This document shows positions 34,566 through 43,876 of a stretch of DNA of 64,000 nucleotides, in pieces; within the stretch, counting starts at the first letter, position 1, and the number at the start of each line of letters is the position of its first letter. Under the pieces are notes generated by a model. The model was not told the origin of the DNA. It saw only the letters and a list, made by a program, of their open reading frames with translations, and made no database searches. Both the position numbers and the translations under genes were made by a program. The stretch is from Oscillospiraceae bacterium (GTDB taxonomy: Bacteria; Bacillota; Clostridia; WRLR01), in NCBI GenBank assembly GCA_009777515.1, contig WRLR01000005.1, positions 1 to 64,000 on the forward strand, written 5' to 3'.

Positions 34566-36332
34566 ATGAAAACGATATTTCGTATTATCGAACTTTCACT
34601 GGCGCTTATAATCGTTTTTTCTGCCTGTGCTTGCGGCCAAGCCACGACTCAAGGTTCGCAAACAACCACCCCGGCTGCGACAGCATCAGAGACTACAACC
34701 ACGGCCGCGCAGATATCGGCAACTGCAGCGGGAAATCAATCTAACACACAAGCAGTTGTAACTTCAAATCAAGCGGATACCGGGCTTGAACTAACCGAAG
34801 ACGGCGTGACTGCAAGGGGTGTGTTCCCGGTTGTAACCGAACCGTATACTATGACCATAGCCATGCCGATTTACCCGAATGTCGAGGATATCGACACAAA
34901 CTATACTACCTTAGTTATGGAGGAACTCACCGGCATCAATCTTGAATTCATCCAAATGCCTTCTACTCCCGCTGATCTTGCAACAAAAGTCAATTTAATG
35001 TTTGCATCAAACGATCTGCCGGATTGTTTTGTAATGGAGTATCCCGGTTTCGAAATGCCGGCGGCTACATTGTGGGAAGCCGCGCTTGCAAAACAAATAG
35101 TGCCTCTCGATAAGTACATAGAAAAATACGGTGAAGGATTTGACAGCGCCATTGAATATCTTGGCCCGGAAAAAGCGGCATATGTCAACTCTATTCTGAC
35201 TTTCCCTGATGGGCACAAATACACCTACGCTTATATGAACAACGTTGACATCGATATTTATTGTTTGATGACATGGGTCTATATACCTTGGCTGGAAGAA
35301 GCTGGCTTGGAAACGCCTAAGACGCTAGACGATTTCTATAATATGGCGCTGGTTTTTAAAAACCGTGGGCCGAATATCACGCCGATAAGCGCGGCAAAAG
35401 AACAGGCAAATAGATTTATCGCGTATATCGGCAATTGTTTTCAATACACGGATTTTACATGGCGGCTTAAAGTGGAAAATGGCGTAGTGGAATTTATCGC
35501 AAACAATGACGAATATCGCCAGACCTTGGAGTTTATAAATAAACTGTATGTCGAAAAACTCCTCGATCCGTTGATTTTCACACAATCAACGGCTGAATTC
35601 AAGGCAAGGCTCGCGCAAAACGAACTGACAGTTGGGATCATTAATCACCAATCGCCTTCCGCTTACATGGATACAACGACCGAACCTATGTTAGATTTTC
35701 ATATCATAGATGCGCTAGAAGGCCCGACCGGTTTGAAATTAACCATGGACAGAGGCATGCAGGTAAACCACACATTTTGGGTTACCAGTAAATGTGAAAT
35801 ACCTGCCGCCGCAGTGAGGTTTGCGGATTATTTCATCACTGAAGAAGGACGATTCGTCGGTAGCGGTGTTCAAGGAGTCGACTGGGATTGGGGCGATCCG
35901 GGCGCAACCGATATTTTAGGCAATCAAGCATATTATAAAGTCTACAACGTATACGGAGCATTGCCTAGCCAAAATATGGGTTGGTGGATAGGCCCTACAA
36001 AAATTATGGACTGGCGTTACTCCGCTAGGCAGAACGATGATAAAAATCCACGAGACTACGAAAGCAAAAAATCAATTGGAGCGGATATGCTTAAAAAGAG
36101 TGCTCCAAAAGAATATGTACCAAATGCCGTGAAATTTGAAAATGAAGATGATCAAAAAATTGTCACACAACTTCGGGCAGATATAACGAATTATGTCGAA
36201 GAGATGTCCGCGTTATTCATACTAGGGGATTTACCTTTTAGCGAGTGGGATCGCTATGTTGATGAGGTCAATTCCCTTGGCGTTGAAGAATATGTGAGAT
36301 TAATGCAAATATCCTATAATATGTTACAATAA
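34566..36332 (+). CDS. extracellular solute-binding lipoprotein of the sugar ABC transporter
   Basis: The 588-residue protein starts with a lipoprotein signal (LALIIVFSACACG), a Thr/Ala-rich spacer, and then the family 1 LplA-like solute-binding fold (LEFIQMPSTPADLATKVNLMFASNDLPDCFV, YTYAYMNNVDIDIYCLMTWVYIPWLEEAGLETPKTLDDFYNMALVFK). It should deliver an oligosaccharide or modified sugar to the two permeases upstream. AGGAGGAGG precedes the ATG. The sugar cannot be inferred. Confidence 0.87.
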   Translation: MKTIFRIIELSLALIIVFSACACGQATTQGSQTTTPAATASETTTTAAQISATAAGNQSNTQAVVTSNQADTGLELTEDGVTARGVFPVVTEPYTMTIAMPIYPNVEDIDTNYTTLVMEELTGINLEFIQMPSTPADLATKVNLMFASNDLPDCFVMEYPGFEMPAATLWEAALAKQIVPLDKYIEKYGEGFDSAIEYLGPEKAAYVNSILTFPDGHKYTYAYMNNVDIDIYCLMTWVYIPWLEEAGLETPKTLDDFYNMALVFKNRGPNITPISAAKEQANRFIAYIGNCFQYTDFTWRLKVENGVVEFIANNDEYRQTLEFINKLYVEKLLDPLIFTQSTAEFKARLAQNELTVGIINHQSPSAYMDTTTEPMLDFHIIDALEGPTGLKLTMDRGMQVNHTFWVTSKCEIPAAAVRFADYFITEEGRFVGSGVQGVDWDWGDPGATDILGNQAYYKVYNVYGALPSQNMGWWIGPTKIMDWRYSARQNDDKNPRDYESKKSIGADMLKKSAPKEYVPNAVKFENEDDQKIVTQLRADITNYVEEMSALFILGDLPFSEWDRYVDEVNSLGVEEYVRLMQISYNMLQ

Positions 36333-36366
36333 AATCGATTCCGACAAGTCTTAAAACGGTACGATA

Positions 36367-36403
36367 AACACAACTCAGGGCTAGTGCGGCTCTGAGTTGT
36401 GTT
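36367..36403 (+). terminator. stem-loop between binding protein and regulator genes
   Basis: AACACAACTCAG (36367-36378) pairs perfectly with CTGAGTTGTGTT (36392-36403), and three more pairs extend the stem towards a seven-base loop. No run of T follows. It ends just before GGAG and the GTG start at 36423, so it may reduce readthrough into the regulator or affect its translation. Confidence 0.6.
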
Positions 36404-36422
36404 AATTAAACGGAGCTCAAAC

Positions 36423-38678
36423 GTGAAATATCAAGGTTTATTTAAGTATTTAAATAATAAAACATATTTTAAAACGTTCGTCCGATCGTTAATGCCCTAT
36501 TTTATTTTTTTGCTGGCATTATTTTTTCTATTTATAATTGTATATCGACGGAGCGAATCCCATGTACGCGCCATTGAACTAACTAAATCAGAGCAAACAT
36601 TGCAAAACGCCGTCCAATATTTCGATAATGAATTTAAAAACGCTTATTACAATTTGATATCAGCCGCTCAAGACTCTAACATACAGCAGTTGTATTCATC
36701 CTATGTCCGTGGTGAATACAAGGCCTACGGAAAAATGCTGATGGCGCAAAAAAGCCTCCGGGCTGCTACTAATAAAACTAATATTGTCATTGATAGTTTA
36801 TTGACAGTCATTACGCCTAGTGAAATCGTATCTATTATTACATCTGAATATATTATAGACGACATCAATCGGCATTTAGATATGGATCTTTTATATATCG
36901 ACGGCTTAAACCCGACTCAAATTATTACATGCTACAAAAACCATGACAACGACTATATGCTGGCTGACGGCTTTAATGATTCAATGGTAATAAAAATCAT
37001 ACAGAACGATATACGATGTATACCTTATATTGTACGGTTGAACAGCAATCTTTCGCTGAGTGGCAACGTCGTCGGCCTATATGGGATGATACTGTTGGAC
37101 TGTGATGAAATCATTAACATCATGGCACCGGATAATGATGGAAATATTTTTTATCGAATTTCATATAATGGAGAGATACTATACGGGAGCCAAAATCAAG
37201 CGAATGTGGAAAGCACAAATTATAAATTATTAACCACTTATTCACCAACTACAAGACTGGAGTTTTCACTCTCAATACCAAACGAATTTTTATCGAGGAA
37301 TCTTGTATATCTTTCTTTGTTTTATAAAGTTTGTCTGATTACATTTATTATCCTCTGTCTTTTATTTGTCACCGTATTAGTAATGTCTATTTTCATGCCA
37401 TTGAGCAGTCTGGCAAATCGCTGGGATAATACATCGTTAAAAAAGGATATTATTTCCTCTCTATCCTCCGGGATAGATAGTTTATTATCCGACAATACTA
37501 TCTTGCGTCAAAAAATAGCAGCTTGGCGTCCGGTCGTTAAAACCGAGGTGATTGGTAGGGTCCTGACAGGCGCCAGTATATCCGAAAATGAATTAGAAGT
37601 CATTGACGAGATCAGCGCAGATGCACAGAGCTGTTTTGTGATTATTGTGTTAAGCCTGTCTCATAATAACCAGGACATTAAGCCGGAAGCAAGACAATTG
37701 TTTTTTGAAACAATGCGATTCGTTATATCAAAATTCTACCCTCGCTCCCTCATCTATCCTGTAGATAAAAATAACTTCGCCGTGATTTTGAATTGTGAAA
37801 TAGACACATCTGAAATCGAGCTTCGGGAACATGTTAAAAATATTCTATCTGAGCTTCTTGAAATGCGTATGTCTTTTTCGGCAGGAATTGGATCAAAAGT
37901 ATTATCATTGGACAATATATACCTGTCTTATGAAAAGGCTTTGGAAGCAAGCTATGTTTCAAAAAGAGCCCTCCCTGGAACAATAGCTTTTTACAATGAA
38001 ATTAAAAAACAGAAGCAATCATATTACTTTTCATATAGTACGATTGAAAAGCTATACAATGTTTTATCTTCCGCAGACTATCAGTCTGCCGTTAATATCT
38101 TGTCCCAAACCATTGGTCAAAACAAGACGAATAATACAAAACTCAGCAACGAGGATCTTACACAATTATTTTATGATTTGAGAGGAGTCGTACTTCGAAT
38201 TTCCAGTAGAGTTAAAATAGATAACATATTAGAAAAATTACCGCGTTATCATGACGAAATCCTATTTGACGAATTTTTACCCTTCTGGGAATCAATTTTT
38301 TCACAAATCGCACAAAAGATTGCCGAACAAACCGGCCATAATAGTTTAATGAACCGGATACTTGACTATATAAACGCGAATTTTACGGATAATAATATCT
38401 CATTAAAGGATGTTTCGTCAAGATTCAATATAACCGATAAATATCTGTCAGCTTTATTTAAAGAAAAAGTAGTAGTTAATTTTTCTGATTATTTAGAGAA
38501 TTTACGCTTGTCTTACGCGGAAAACCTTCTACTTCAAACTGATAAAACAATCAATGAAATATCCGAGTCTGTAGGATATATTACTCCCTCAACATTTTAT
38601 AAAGCTTTCAAACGTAAATTCGGCATTACACCCACTAATTACTTAAAACTAAAAGAATCAGAACTTCATGCAAAATGA
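36423..38678 (+). CDS. membrane-bound AraC-family transcriptional regulator
   Basis: I place the start at the GTG at 36423 (MKYQGLFKYLNNKTYF), with GGAG eight bases upstream; 751 residues. A membrane segment (LMPYFIFLLALFFLFIIVY), an external sensor of about 230 residues, and a second segment (VCLITFIILCLLFVTVLVMSI) are followed by a cytoplasmic part. It ends in a double helix-turn-helix AraC domain (ILDYINANFTDNNISLKDVSSRFNI..TINEISESVGYITPSTFYKAFKRKFGITPTNYLK). Such YesN-like regulators usually activate the adjacent sugar transporter genes in response to external saccharides. Confidence 0.85.
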   Translation: MKYQGLFKYLNNKTYFKTFVRSLMPYFIFLLALFFLFIIVYRRSESHVRAIELTKSEQTLQNAVQYFDNEFKNAYYNLISAAQDSNIQQLYSSYVRGEYKAYGKMLMAQKSLRAATNKTNIVIDSLLTVITPSEIVSIITSEYIIDDINRHLDMDLLYIDGLNPTQIITCYKNHDNDYMLADGFNDSMVIKIIQNDIRCIPYIVRLNSNLSLSGNVVGLYGMILLDCDEIINIMAPDNDGNIFYRISYNGEILYGSQNQANVESTNYKLLTTYSPTTRLEFSLSIPNEFLSRNLVYLSLFYKVCLITFIILCLLFVTVLVMSIFMPLSSLANRWDNTSLKKDIISSLSSGIDSLLSDNTILRQKIAAWRPVVKTEVIGRVLTGASISENELEVIDEISADAQSCFVIIVLSLSHNNQDIKPEARQLFFETMRFVISKFYPRSLIYPVDKNNFAVILNCEIDTSEIELREHVKNILSELLEMRMSFSAGIGSKVLSLDNIYLSYEKALEASYVSKRALPGTIAFYNEIKKQKQSYYFSYSTIEKLYNVLSSADYQSAVNILSQTIGQNKTNNTKLSNEDLTQLFYDLRGVVLRISSRVKIDNILEKLPRYHDEILFDEFLPFWESIFSQIAQKIAEQTGHNSLMNRILDYINANFTDNNISLKDVSSRFNITDKYLSALFKEKVVVNFSDYLENLRLSYAENLLLQTDKTINEISESVGYITPSTFYKAFKRKFGITPTNYLKLKESELHAK

Positions 38679-38689
38679 AAGAACCACTA

Positions 38690-38870
38690 TATAGGGCAAC
38701 ATTTCGTCAACGCTCATATCATCGACACCTCTGCTCCACCGTTCTTCACAATCCGCTTTATATAGATTCCACCTCACGATGGAAACCCTTGCCGTTCAGC
38801 TAACACTTCCCTCTGTCAAGCGTGTAGTGGACTTCCACCACCAAGTTGTTGCCATGTGTCGGGCTCACAT
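38690..38870 (+). mobile_element. possible decayed mobile-element or coding remnant
   Basis: The stretch differs in composition from its AT-rich neighbours. One frame ends [20 protein letters not shown] then [12 protein letters not shown] and a stop, which looks like a protein C-terminus without a start. The sequence impresses me as the end of an insertion-type element, but I cannot name a family and no terminal repeats are visible. Confidence 0.25.
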
Positions 38871-38871
38871 A

Positions 38872-38905
38872 AAAAGCCGACTGTAGTAATAAACAATCGG
38901 CTTTT
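38872..38905. terminator. bidirectional terminator between the two ABC cassettes
   Basis: AAAAGCCGA (38872-38880) pairs with TCGGCTTTT (38897-38905). A-rich and T-rich flanks give a usable terminator in both directions. It lies between the convergent AraC gene (ending 38678) and the binding-protein gene (ending 38941). Confidence 0.75.
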
Positions 38906-38940
38906 CACTTAGATATTGACATTTACAATGCTTCGGATTG

Positions 38941-40581
38941 TCAATTCCCGCTCTTTGCAGCCATATATTCGTCTACTTGCTTTTGCAATTCCGCCAGGAT
39001 TATATCTGCACCGCCATCGTTGGTCTGCTGGTCAATATACGCAGGTATAGCGTCCACACCATCTGTAACCATACCGTATGTCAAGGGACGGCCCATTTCG
39101 TTAATCAGCGATGTGCGGATGGCGATCTCATTCTTTACGGACTCAATATCGGGGACAAAACTGTCTAATGGGTTAATAAATTCTCCGGGCCCTTTCGCGT
39201 ACTCCTCAACATCCCTCCAATACTGGTCAGGTTTCTCCGGGGACGGGGCGAACATGTGCGGACGCCAAAGCGACCACCTGCTCTGCCAGTTCATGTACAA
39301 CGGGCTGGCGGCGCTGGAGCCCTCCGGGTGATCATAAAACCCGGTCTCCTGATCTTTAATGTATGTCTTACCCTCGATGCCATATTGATATATGTCATAG
39401 ATTTCCTTATCGGAACCGGCCAACTCGATAAACATAATCGTGCGCTCAGGGTTCTTCGCGTTGGCGTTTATTACATAAAGGTTAGCTAGCGGGGGCTTTC
39501 GCATATACCCCTGATCAGGATAAAGCTCGCTCGTCCAAAGGTTGGTCACCTCGCCACGGTTCGGGAGTGACCATTCACCGCCCAGCGCGACGCCTCGGGT
39601 GTAAATGCCTTCGATAGGCGTATGCTCTATAGCCTTTTTATCGGCGGGTTCCGCCCTGTGAACGTCGATATTGTTTAATAAATCGCCAGGCATAATTTCT
39701 TCTTTGACCCATTTTGTCGCCCATTTGACAGCCTCATAAAAACATGCTGTACGCTCAATAGGTTCAAGCGTAATTTTCCCCGTACTCTCGTAATCTTTAA
39801 TATTAAAGACGTAGCTGTAAAATGCGCTCCACATGTTGACATAGTCGGTACCGGTGCAAGAGATGATGGCCATGGGGCCATAAATCTCTGTTTTTTCGCC
39901 CTCGAAAATATGAGTACCTTCCGGGAGCAAGACTTTGAGCTTTTGGAACAAATCGTCCATGTCCTCAAAAGTCTTTATGGAGTCGTTCTCCAATCCTAAT
40001 TCATCGACATGCTCCCGTGTGAGCGCGTATCGGTCCAGATGGGCGTGCAGGAACGGGTGATCATTGATAAGCACTGTCCATGGCATCCCGTATATTTCGC
40101 CTTTGGCTGTACGCACCGAAGCATCGACTCCCATATCTTGCAACTCTTTCCAGTATATCGGTGCATACTTGGGCAACAGCTCTGAGACGTCCAAATAAGC
40201 GCCCCGTTGTGAAAGCACAGGGTAGATGACCCAGTCGGCGTCAAAAGCCATATCGAAATCGTCCCCGGAAGTCGTGAGCACGGTCATCTTATTATTATAG
40301 TCCAGCGCAGGTACAAAGGTGATTTCAAACTCCGCGTTCAACCGGTCACGTGTGACGTCCTCCATATGCCTCCAGACATCCTGCACCATTGGTAATTCGT
40401 CACCCCGATAAAAGAACCGCAGTGTCACAGGTGGTAAACCGGGCTCCTCGGTTGTGGTCACTTGTGCCTGTACTTGGGTAGCGGTATTCGGCGTTTGGGA
40501 CGTGGACGACCCCGGCCCCGCGCAACTAGTAAACATAGCTGTGATCAAGATAACCGCCGTAAGTATTGTTAATTTCTTCAT
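38941..40581 (-). CDS. extracellular solute-binding lipoprotein (second sugar ABC cassette)
   Basis: From the ATG at 40581 (MKKLTILTAVI, preceded by AAGGGAG) the protein is 546 residues with lipobox MFTSCAG and a Thr/Gln-rich spacer. The body is an LplA-like solute-binding fold (LNAEFEITFVPALDYNNKMTVLTTSGDDFDMAFD, GKIYGMPWTV-type region). It shows limited similarity in detail to the binding protein at 34566, so it probably recognises a different sugar. It is the last gene of its cassette. Confidence 0.85.
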   Translation of the reverse strand: MKKLTILTAVILITAMFTSCAGPGSSTSQTPNTATQVQAQVTTTEEPGLPPVTLRFFYRGDELPMVQDVWRHMEDVTRDRLNAEFEITFVPALDYNNKMTVLTTSGDDFDMAFDADWVIYPVLSQRGAYLDVSELLPKYAPIYWKELQDMGVDASVRTAKGEIYGMPWTVLINDHPFLHAHLDRYALTREHVDELGLENDSIKTFEDMDDLFQKLKVLLPEGTHIFEGEKTEIYGPMAIISCTGTDYVNMWSAFYSYVFNIKDYESTGKITLEPIERTACFYEAVKWATKWVKEEIMPGDLLNNIDVHRAEPADKKAIEHTPIEGIYTRGVALGGEWSLPNRGEVTNLWTSELYPDQGYMRKPPLANLYVINANAKNPERTIMFIELAGSDKEIYDIYQYGIEGKTYIKDQETGFYDHPEGSSAASPLYMNWQSRWSLWRPHMFAPSPEKPDQYWRDVEEYAKGPGEFINPLDSFVPDIESVKNEIAIRTSLINEMGRPLTYGMVTDGVDAIPAYIDQQTNDGGADIILAELQKQVDEYMAAKSGN

Positions 40582-40682
40582 ATTCTTCTCCCTTCTTTCT
40601 TTATAGCCTGCCATTTTATGGCAGAACTATTTATGGCCAAATCAATAATGCCCAGTGTTTACAGATGTTGCGGAAAACGCCC

Positions 40683-41573
40683 CTACCCCTTGACTGCGCC
40701 GATCATTATACCTGAGATAAAATACCTTTGGACAAATGGATACACCAATATAATCGGACCTATTGTCACGCAGCAGGTAGCCAGCTTGACACCTTCTGTC
40801 GGTATGGAACCAATTGCCATCTCGCTTCCTGCCGTCGGGTCGGACCTCAGCGCAAGGACATTAGATACAATCTGACGTAGCATGAGTTGTAACGGTTGTA
40901 ACCTTGATCTGTCAACGAGCATCAAACCGTGCCACCAATCATTCCAATACATGAGGCATATAAATAGAGAAACCGACGCAAGCACGGGCGTAGACAACGG
41001 CAGTATGATCTGCCAAAATATACGCAAATCCCCTGCTCCGTCAATCCTGGCTGATTCGCTCATTTCAATGGGCAGAGAATAAAAATAGTTCCTCAGCAAA
41101 AAAACGTTGAACGCGCTACACAGCGGCGGGATAATCATCGCTAACATGGAATTACGCAGATTTAAATAATTCACGCAGACAATATACCATGGTACCATGC
41201 CCCCGTTAAAAACAATCGTAACGATAGTATAGACCGATAAGGCTCGGTGTAGTTTGAGCTGGCGGATGGACAGCGCGTATGCAAGCATCGATGATACAAT
41301 CATGCTGAAAAAAGTGCCAGCAAGCGTCACTGTGATAGTTACGCGGTAGGCGTTGGCTAAAATATCGCCGCGCCGAAAAAGTGTCGTGTATGCCGCCAAT
41401 GAAAATGTCGTAGGGATTATCCGATAACCGGATAAAGCAATTTCCGACTCGTCTTGAAAAGACCCTCCCACCACCAAAAGCATCGGGATCAAGCACGCAA
41501 GGGTATATGCTGCTACGAACAAATAGACAATGGCTAAACCGACGTTTATTTTTGAGCGTCTTAATAACATCAA
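40683..41573 (-). CDS. ABC sugar transporter permease, YtcP/LplC type (second cassette)
   Basis: The 296-residue permease has six membrane segments, the EAA-type loop MSESARIDGAGDLRIFWQIILPLSTP and the C-terminal VQRYFISGIMIGAVKG typical of YtcP/LplC. It lies between the LplB-type permease and the binding protein of the second cassette. No ATPase gene is found nearby. Confidence 0.87.
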   Translation of the reverse strand: MMLLRRSKINVGLAIVYLFVAAYTLACLIPMLLVVGGSFQDESEIALSGYRIIPTTFSLAAYTTLFRRGDILANAYRVTITVTLAGTFFSMIVSSMLAYALSIRQLKLHRALSVYTIVTIVFNGGMVPWYIVCVNYLNLRNSMLAMIIPPLCSAFNVFLLRNYFYSLPIEMSESARIDGAGDLRIFWQIILPLSTPVLASVSLFICLMYWNDWWHGLMLVDRSRLQPLQLMLRQIVSNVLALRSDPTAGSEMAIGSIPTEGVKLATCCVTIGPIILVYPFVQRYFISGIMIGAVKG

Positions 41574-41605
41574 GCCAATCTCCTTATAAATAACATGGTA
41601 AAAAA

Positions 41606-42580
41606 TTAAAACAACCCGCCGTTGTCAAAAAACTTATTAGCGACAAAGTTCGTAATAAGTACAAGTATCGCCGCTATTACCGACTGATAAAATCCGCCAG
41701 CCGACGCCATGCCTATATCGCCAAGTTGTCTGAGACTCCTATATATAAATGTATTCAACACGTCTGAGGTAGGAAATAGAAGCGCATTGTCACCTATGAC
41801 CCCATAAAAGAAACCGAAATCAGCATTCAGAATCCTGCCCACCGCTAACAGGTTAAGGGTGAGTATCGTTGGTAACAACATTGGTAGGCTAATATAGTAA
41901 GCCATATGCAATCTGTTGGCGCCGTCTATCCTCGCCGCCTCGTAGTAGGATGGGTCGATGCCCGCAAGACTTGCAAGGTATAGCACGGAATTATAGCCAC
42001 CCATTTTCCATACATGGATTATAGCCAGAATAAAAGGCCAGACTTCTGGCGTCGAATACCATGGGATTTTTTCGCGCCCCATATTGACAAGGATACGATT
42101 CAACGCGCCTGCGGACTCGGAGAATAAGGAGTAGCAGAACACGCTGACTATGATCCATGAGACAAAATATGGAAGGAAGCTGATGGACTGTGCAGTGCGT
42201 TTGAAAATTCGGATTTTAATTTCGTTTAGGGACAGCGAAAACAATAATGCGAAAATAGTCCCCACCACCATAAACATAAAATTTAATGTCAATGTATTCA
42301 TGGTAGTGCGATAAGTGTTGGGGTTGCGGAAAAGATAAATGAAGTTATTATACCAGGGGTCTGCTATCGGGCTACCAATAATGCCCTGCCTGTGGTTATA
42401 ATTTTTGAAAGCGATGATAATGCCGAACATCGGCAGATAATTAAAAAGAAAAAACAATGCGATGCCGGGAAGTGCCATCAGATAGACAAAGCCATATCTT
42501 CTTACTTCATCATAAACCTGCCTTGGAATTGTACGTTTTTTTCCCTGGCTGCTTTTTTGTGACGAAGCTATCGACGACAT
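41606..42580 (-). CDS. ABC sugar transporter permease, LplB type (second cassette)
   Basis: The ATG at 42580 (MSSIASSQKSSQGKK) follows GAAGGG; the longer frame to 42697 has no binding site. The 324-residue chain has six membrane segments, GFVYLMALPGIALFFLFNYLPMFGIIIAFKNYN, and the EAA loop YEAARIDGANRLHMAYYISLPMLLPT. It is the first gene of the second cassette, whose order (LplB, YtcP, binding protein) mirrors the first. Confidence 0.87.
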   Translation of the reverse strand: MSSIASSQKSSQGKKRTIPRQVYDEVRRYGFVYLMALPGIALFFLFNYLPMFGIIIAFKNYNHRQGIIGSPIADPWYNNFIYLFRNPNTYRTTMNTLTLNFMFMVVGTIFALLFSLSLNEIKIRIFKRTAQSISFLPYFVSWIIVSVFCYSLFSESAGALNRILVNMGREKIPWYSTPEVWPFILAIIHVWKMGGYNSVLYLASLAGIDPSYYEAARIDGANRLHMAYYISLPMLLPTILTLNLLAVGRILNADFGFFYGVIGDNALLFPTSDVLNTFIYRSLRQLGDIGMASAGGFYQSVIAAILVLITNFVANKFFDNGGLF

Positions 42581-42790
42581 CGGCAAATCCCTTCTTATTA
42601 AAATATTATTCCAAAGTAGCCAAAGCGTCGCAGTTAGGGTGTACAACATAGCATTACGCACATCGTTGATAAAGTATAACCTATTCATCTGTTGCATACA
42701 AGATAAAAATAATTAGTCATATATACATATAACCACATTTAAGCATTTAACCCATTAACCGTATTAACTGCATTGCCAGGTCGTGTCGCA

Positions 42791-42819
42791 TTGTACACCG
42801 GGTATGTCCATGTTATAAT
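42791..42819 (+). promoter_or_regulatory. promoter of the NfeD/flotillin/YfhO operon
   Basis: TTGTAC (42791-42796) and TATAAT (42814-42819) are spaced exactly 17 bases, with the GTG start 20 bases downstream of the -10. This is a near-consensus housekeeping promoter giving a very short leader that includes the AGGGG binding site. Confidence 0.72.
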
Positions 42820-42838
42820 TTTGAACAGGGGTTGATCT

Positions 42839-43867
42839 GTGACAGCCGAAAATATTTATTTGTATCTGTTTTTGGTCGGCGTCTTTTTCACCGTCGGCAA
42901 TTTAGCGATCAGCGGGGTCAGCCACCTGTTTGGCGGGCTGGGCGGCGGCGCGGAAACCGACGGCTCGGGCGCTATTGAAATGGACGGTGGCGGCGCGGAA
43001 CTCGGTGATGCCGGAGGTATTGACGGCGGTGGCGGTTTTGATGGCGCCGGTGGCATTGACGGCGGCGGTGGCTTCGATGGCGCCGGTGGCGGACTCGATG
43101 GTTCTGGTGGTTTTGATGGCGCCGGTGGCGGTAGTGGCGGAAGCTTTGATGGGCTGGAGACAGGCGCGGGGCAGGCTGCCGACATGGGGTTCGACAGCGG
43201 CGATGGCATCGATATCGGCGCAGCGGCGGTTAATCTAGGGGTCACTACAGATATCAGCTTAGACGCCGACGGCGCTCCCGATTTGGACATGCCTGTCAAC
43301 GCCTTGCGGGGCGCGGGCACGCAGCCGGGCGGGCATCATGGCGCGCACGACGGCGACAGCGCCGGCGACGGGGCCGGCAAAGGTGCGCTGGTCTCCGAGA
43401 GAAGGGGCTATGGCGGCGCAAAACAATCTGCCGGTGGGTTCAACCTACTGTCATTTATGACGGCGTGGCTGCCGATTCGGCCTACTGCACTTATCTGCTT
43501 TTCCACGGTTACGGGCGGCCTCGGCTCTATTTTTCTCCGGCTGGGATGGGCGGACATTTTGACGCACGTGTGTTCCATCGCCTCCGGCTATGGTTTGTCC
43601 ATGCTGTTGGGCGTCGCGCTCCCCAAGAAATTGAGACGCGCGCAAAATACGAGCGCCGCCGAGCGCTACGAGCTGATCGGGCTGCCGGCGCAGGTCACGT
43701 CCGCCATAGTCGAAGGCGGATTCGGCAGGATTGCCTATGTCGTCAGGGACAATGCCCAAAGCGCCCCGGCGCGGCACATCGACGGCAAAAGGGTGCCACA
43801 GGGCGCGCGCGTCGTGATATGCGAAATCAAAAGCAATGTATTCTATGTGACCGAGTTGAATATTTAA
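42839..43867 (+). CDS. NfeD/YuaF-like membrane protein with large Gly-rich insertion
   Basis: The GTG at 42839 follows AGGGG. An N-terminal membrane segment leads into about 150 residues of Gly/Asp/Ala-rich sequence with repeated DGGGGFDGAGG units. Two membrane segments (PTALICFSTVTGGLGSIFLRL, ILTHVCSIASGYGLSMLLGVAL) follow, then an OB-fold-like end (ELIGLPAQVTSAIVEGGFGRIAYVVRDN..GARVVICEIKSNVFYVTEL). The OB end and its position before a flotillin gene match NfeD/YuaF/YqiJ proteins, which work with flotillins in membrane microdomains. The Gly-rich insertion is unusual for the family. Confidence 0.75.
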   Translation: MTAENIYLYLFLVGVFFTVGNLAISGVSHLFGGLGGGAETDGSGAIEMDGGGAELGDAGGIDGGGGFDGAGGIDGGGGFDGAGGGLDGSGGFDGAGGGSGGSFDGLETGAGQAADMGFDSGDGIDIGAAAVNLGVTTDISLDADGAPDLDMPVNALRGAGTQPGGHHGAHDGDSAGDGAGKGALVSERRGYGGAKQSAGGFNLLSFMTAWLPIRPTALICFSTVTGGLGSIFLRLGWADILTHVCSIASGYGLSMLLGVALPKKLRRAQNTSAAERYELIGLPAQVTSAIVEGGFGRIAYVVRDNAQSAPARHIDGKRVPQGARVVICEIKSNVFYVTELNI

Positions 43868-43876
43868 AAGGGGGTT

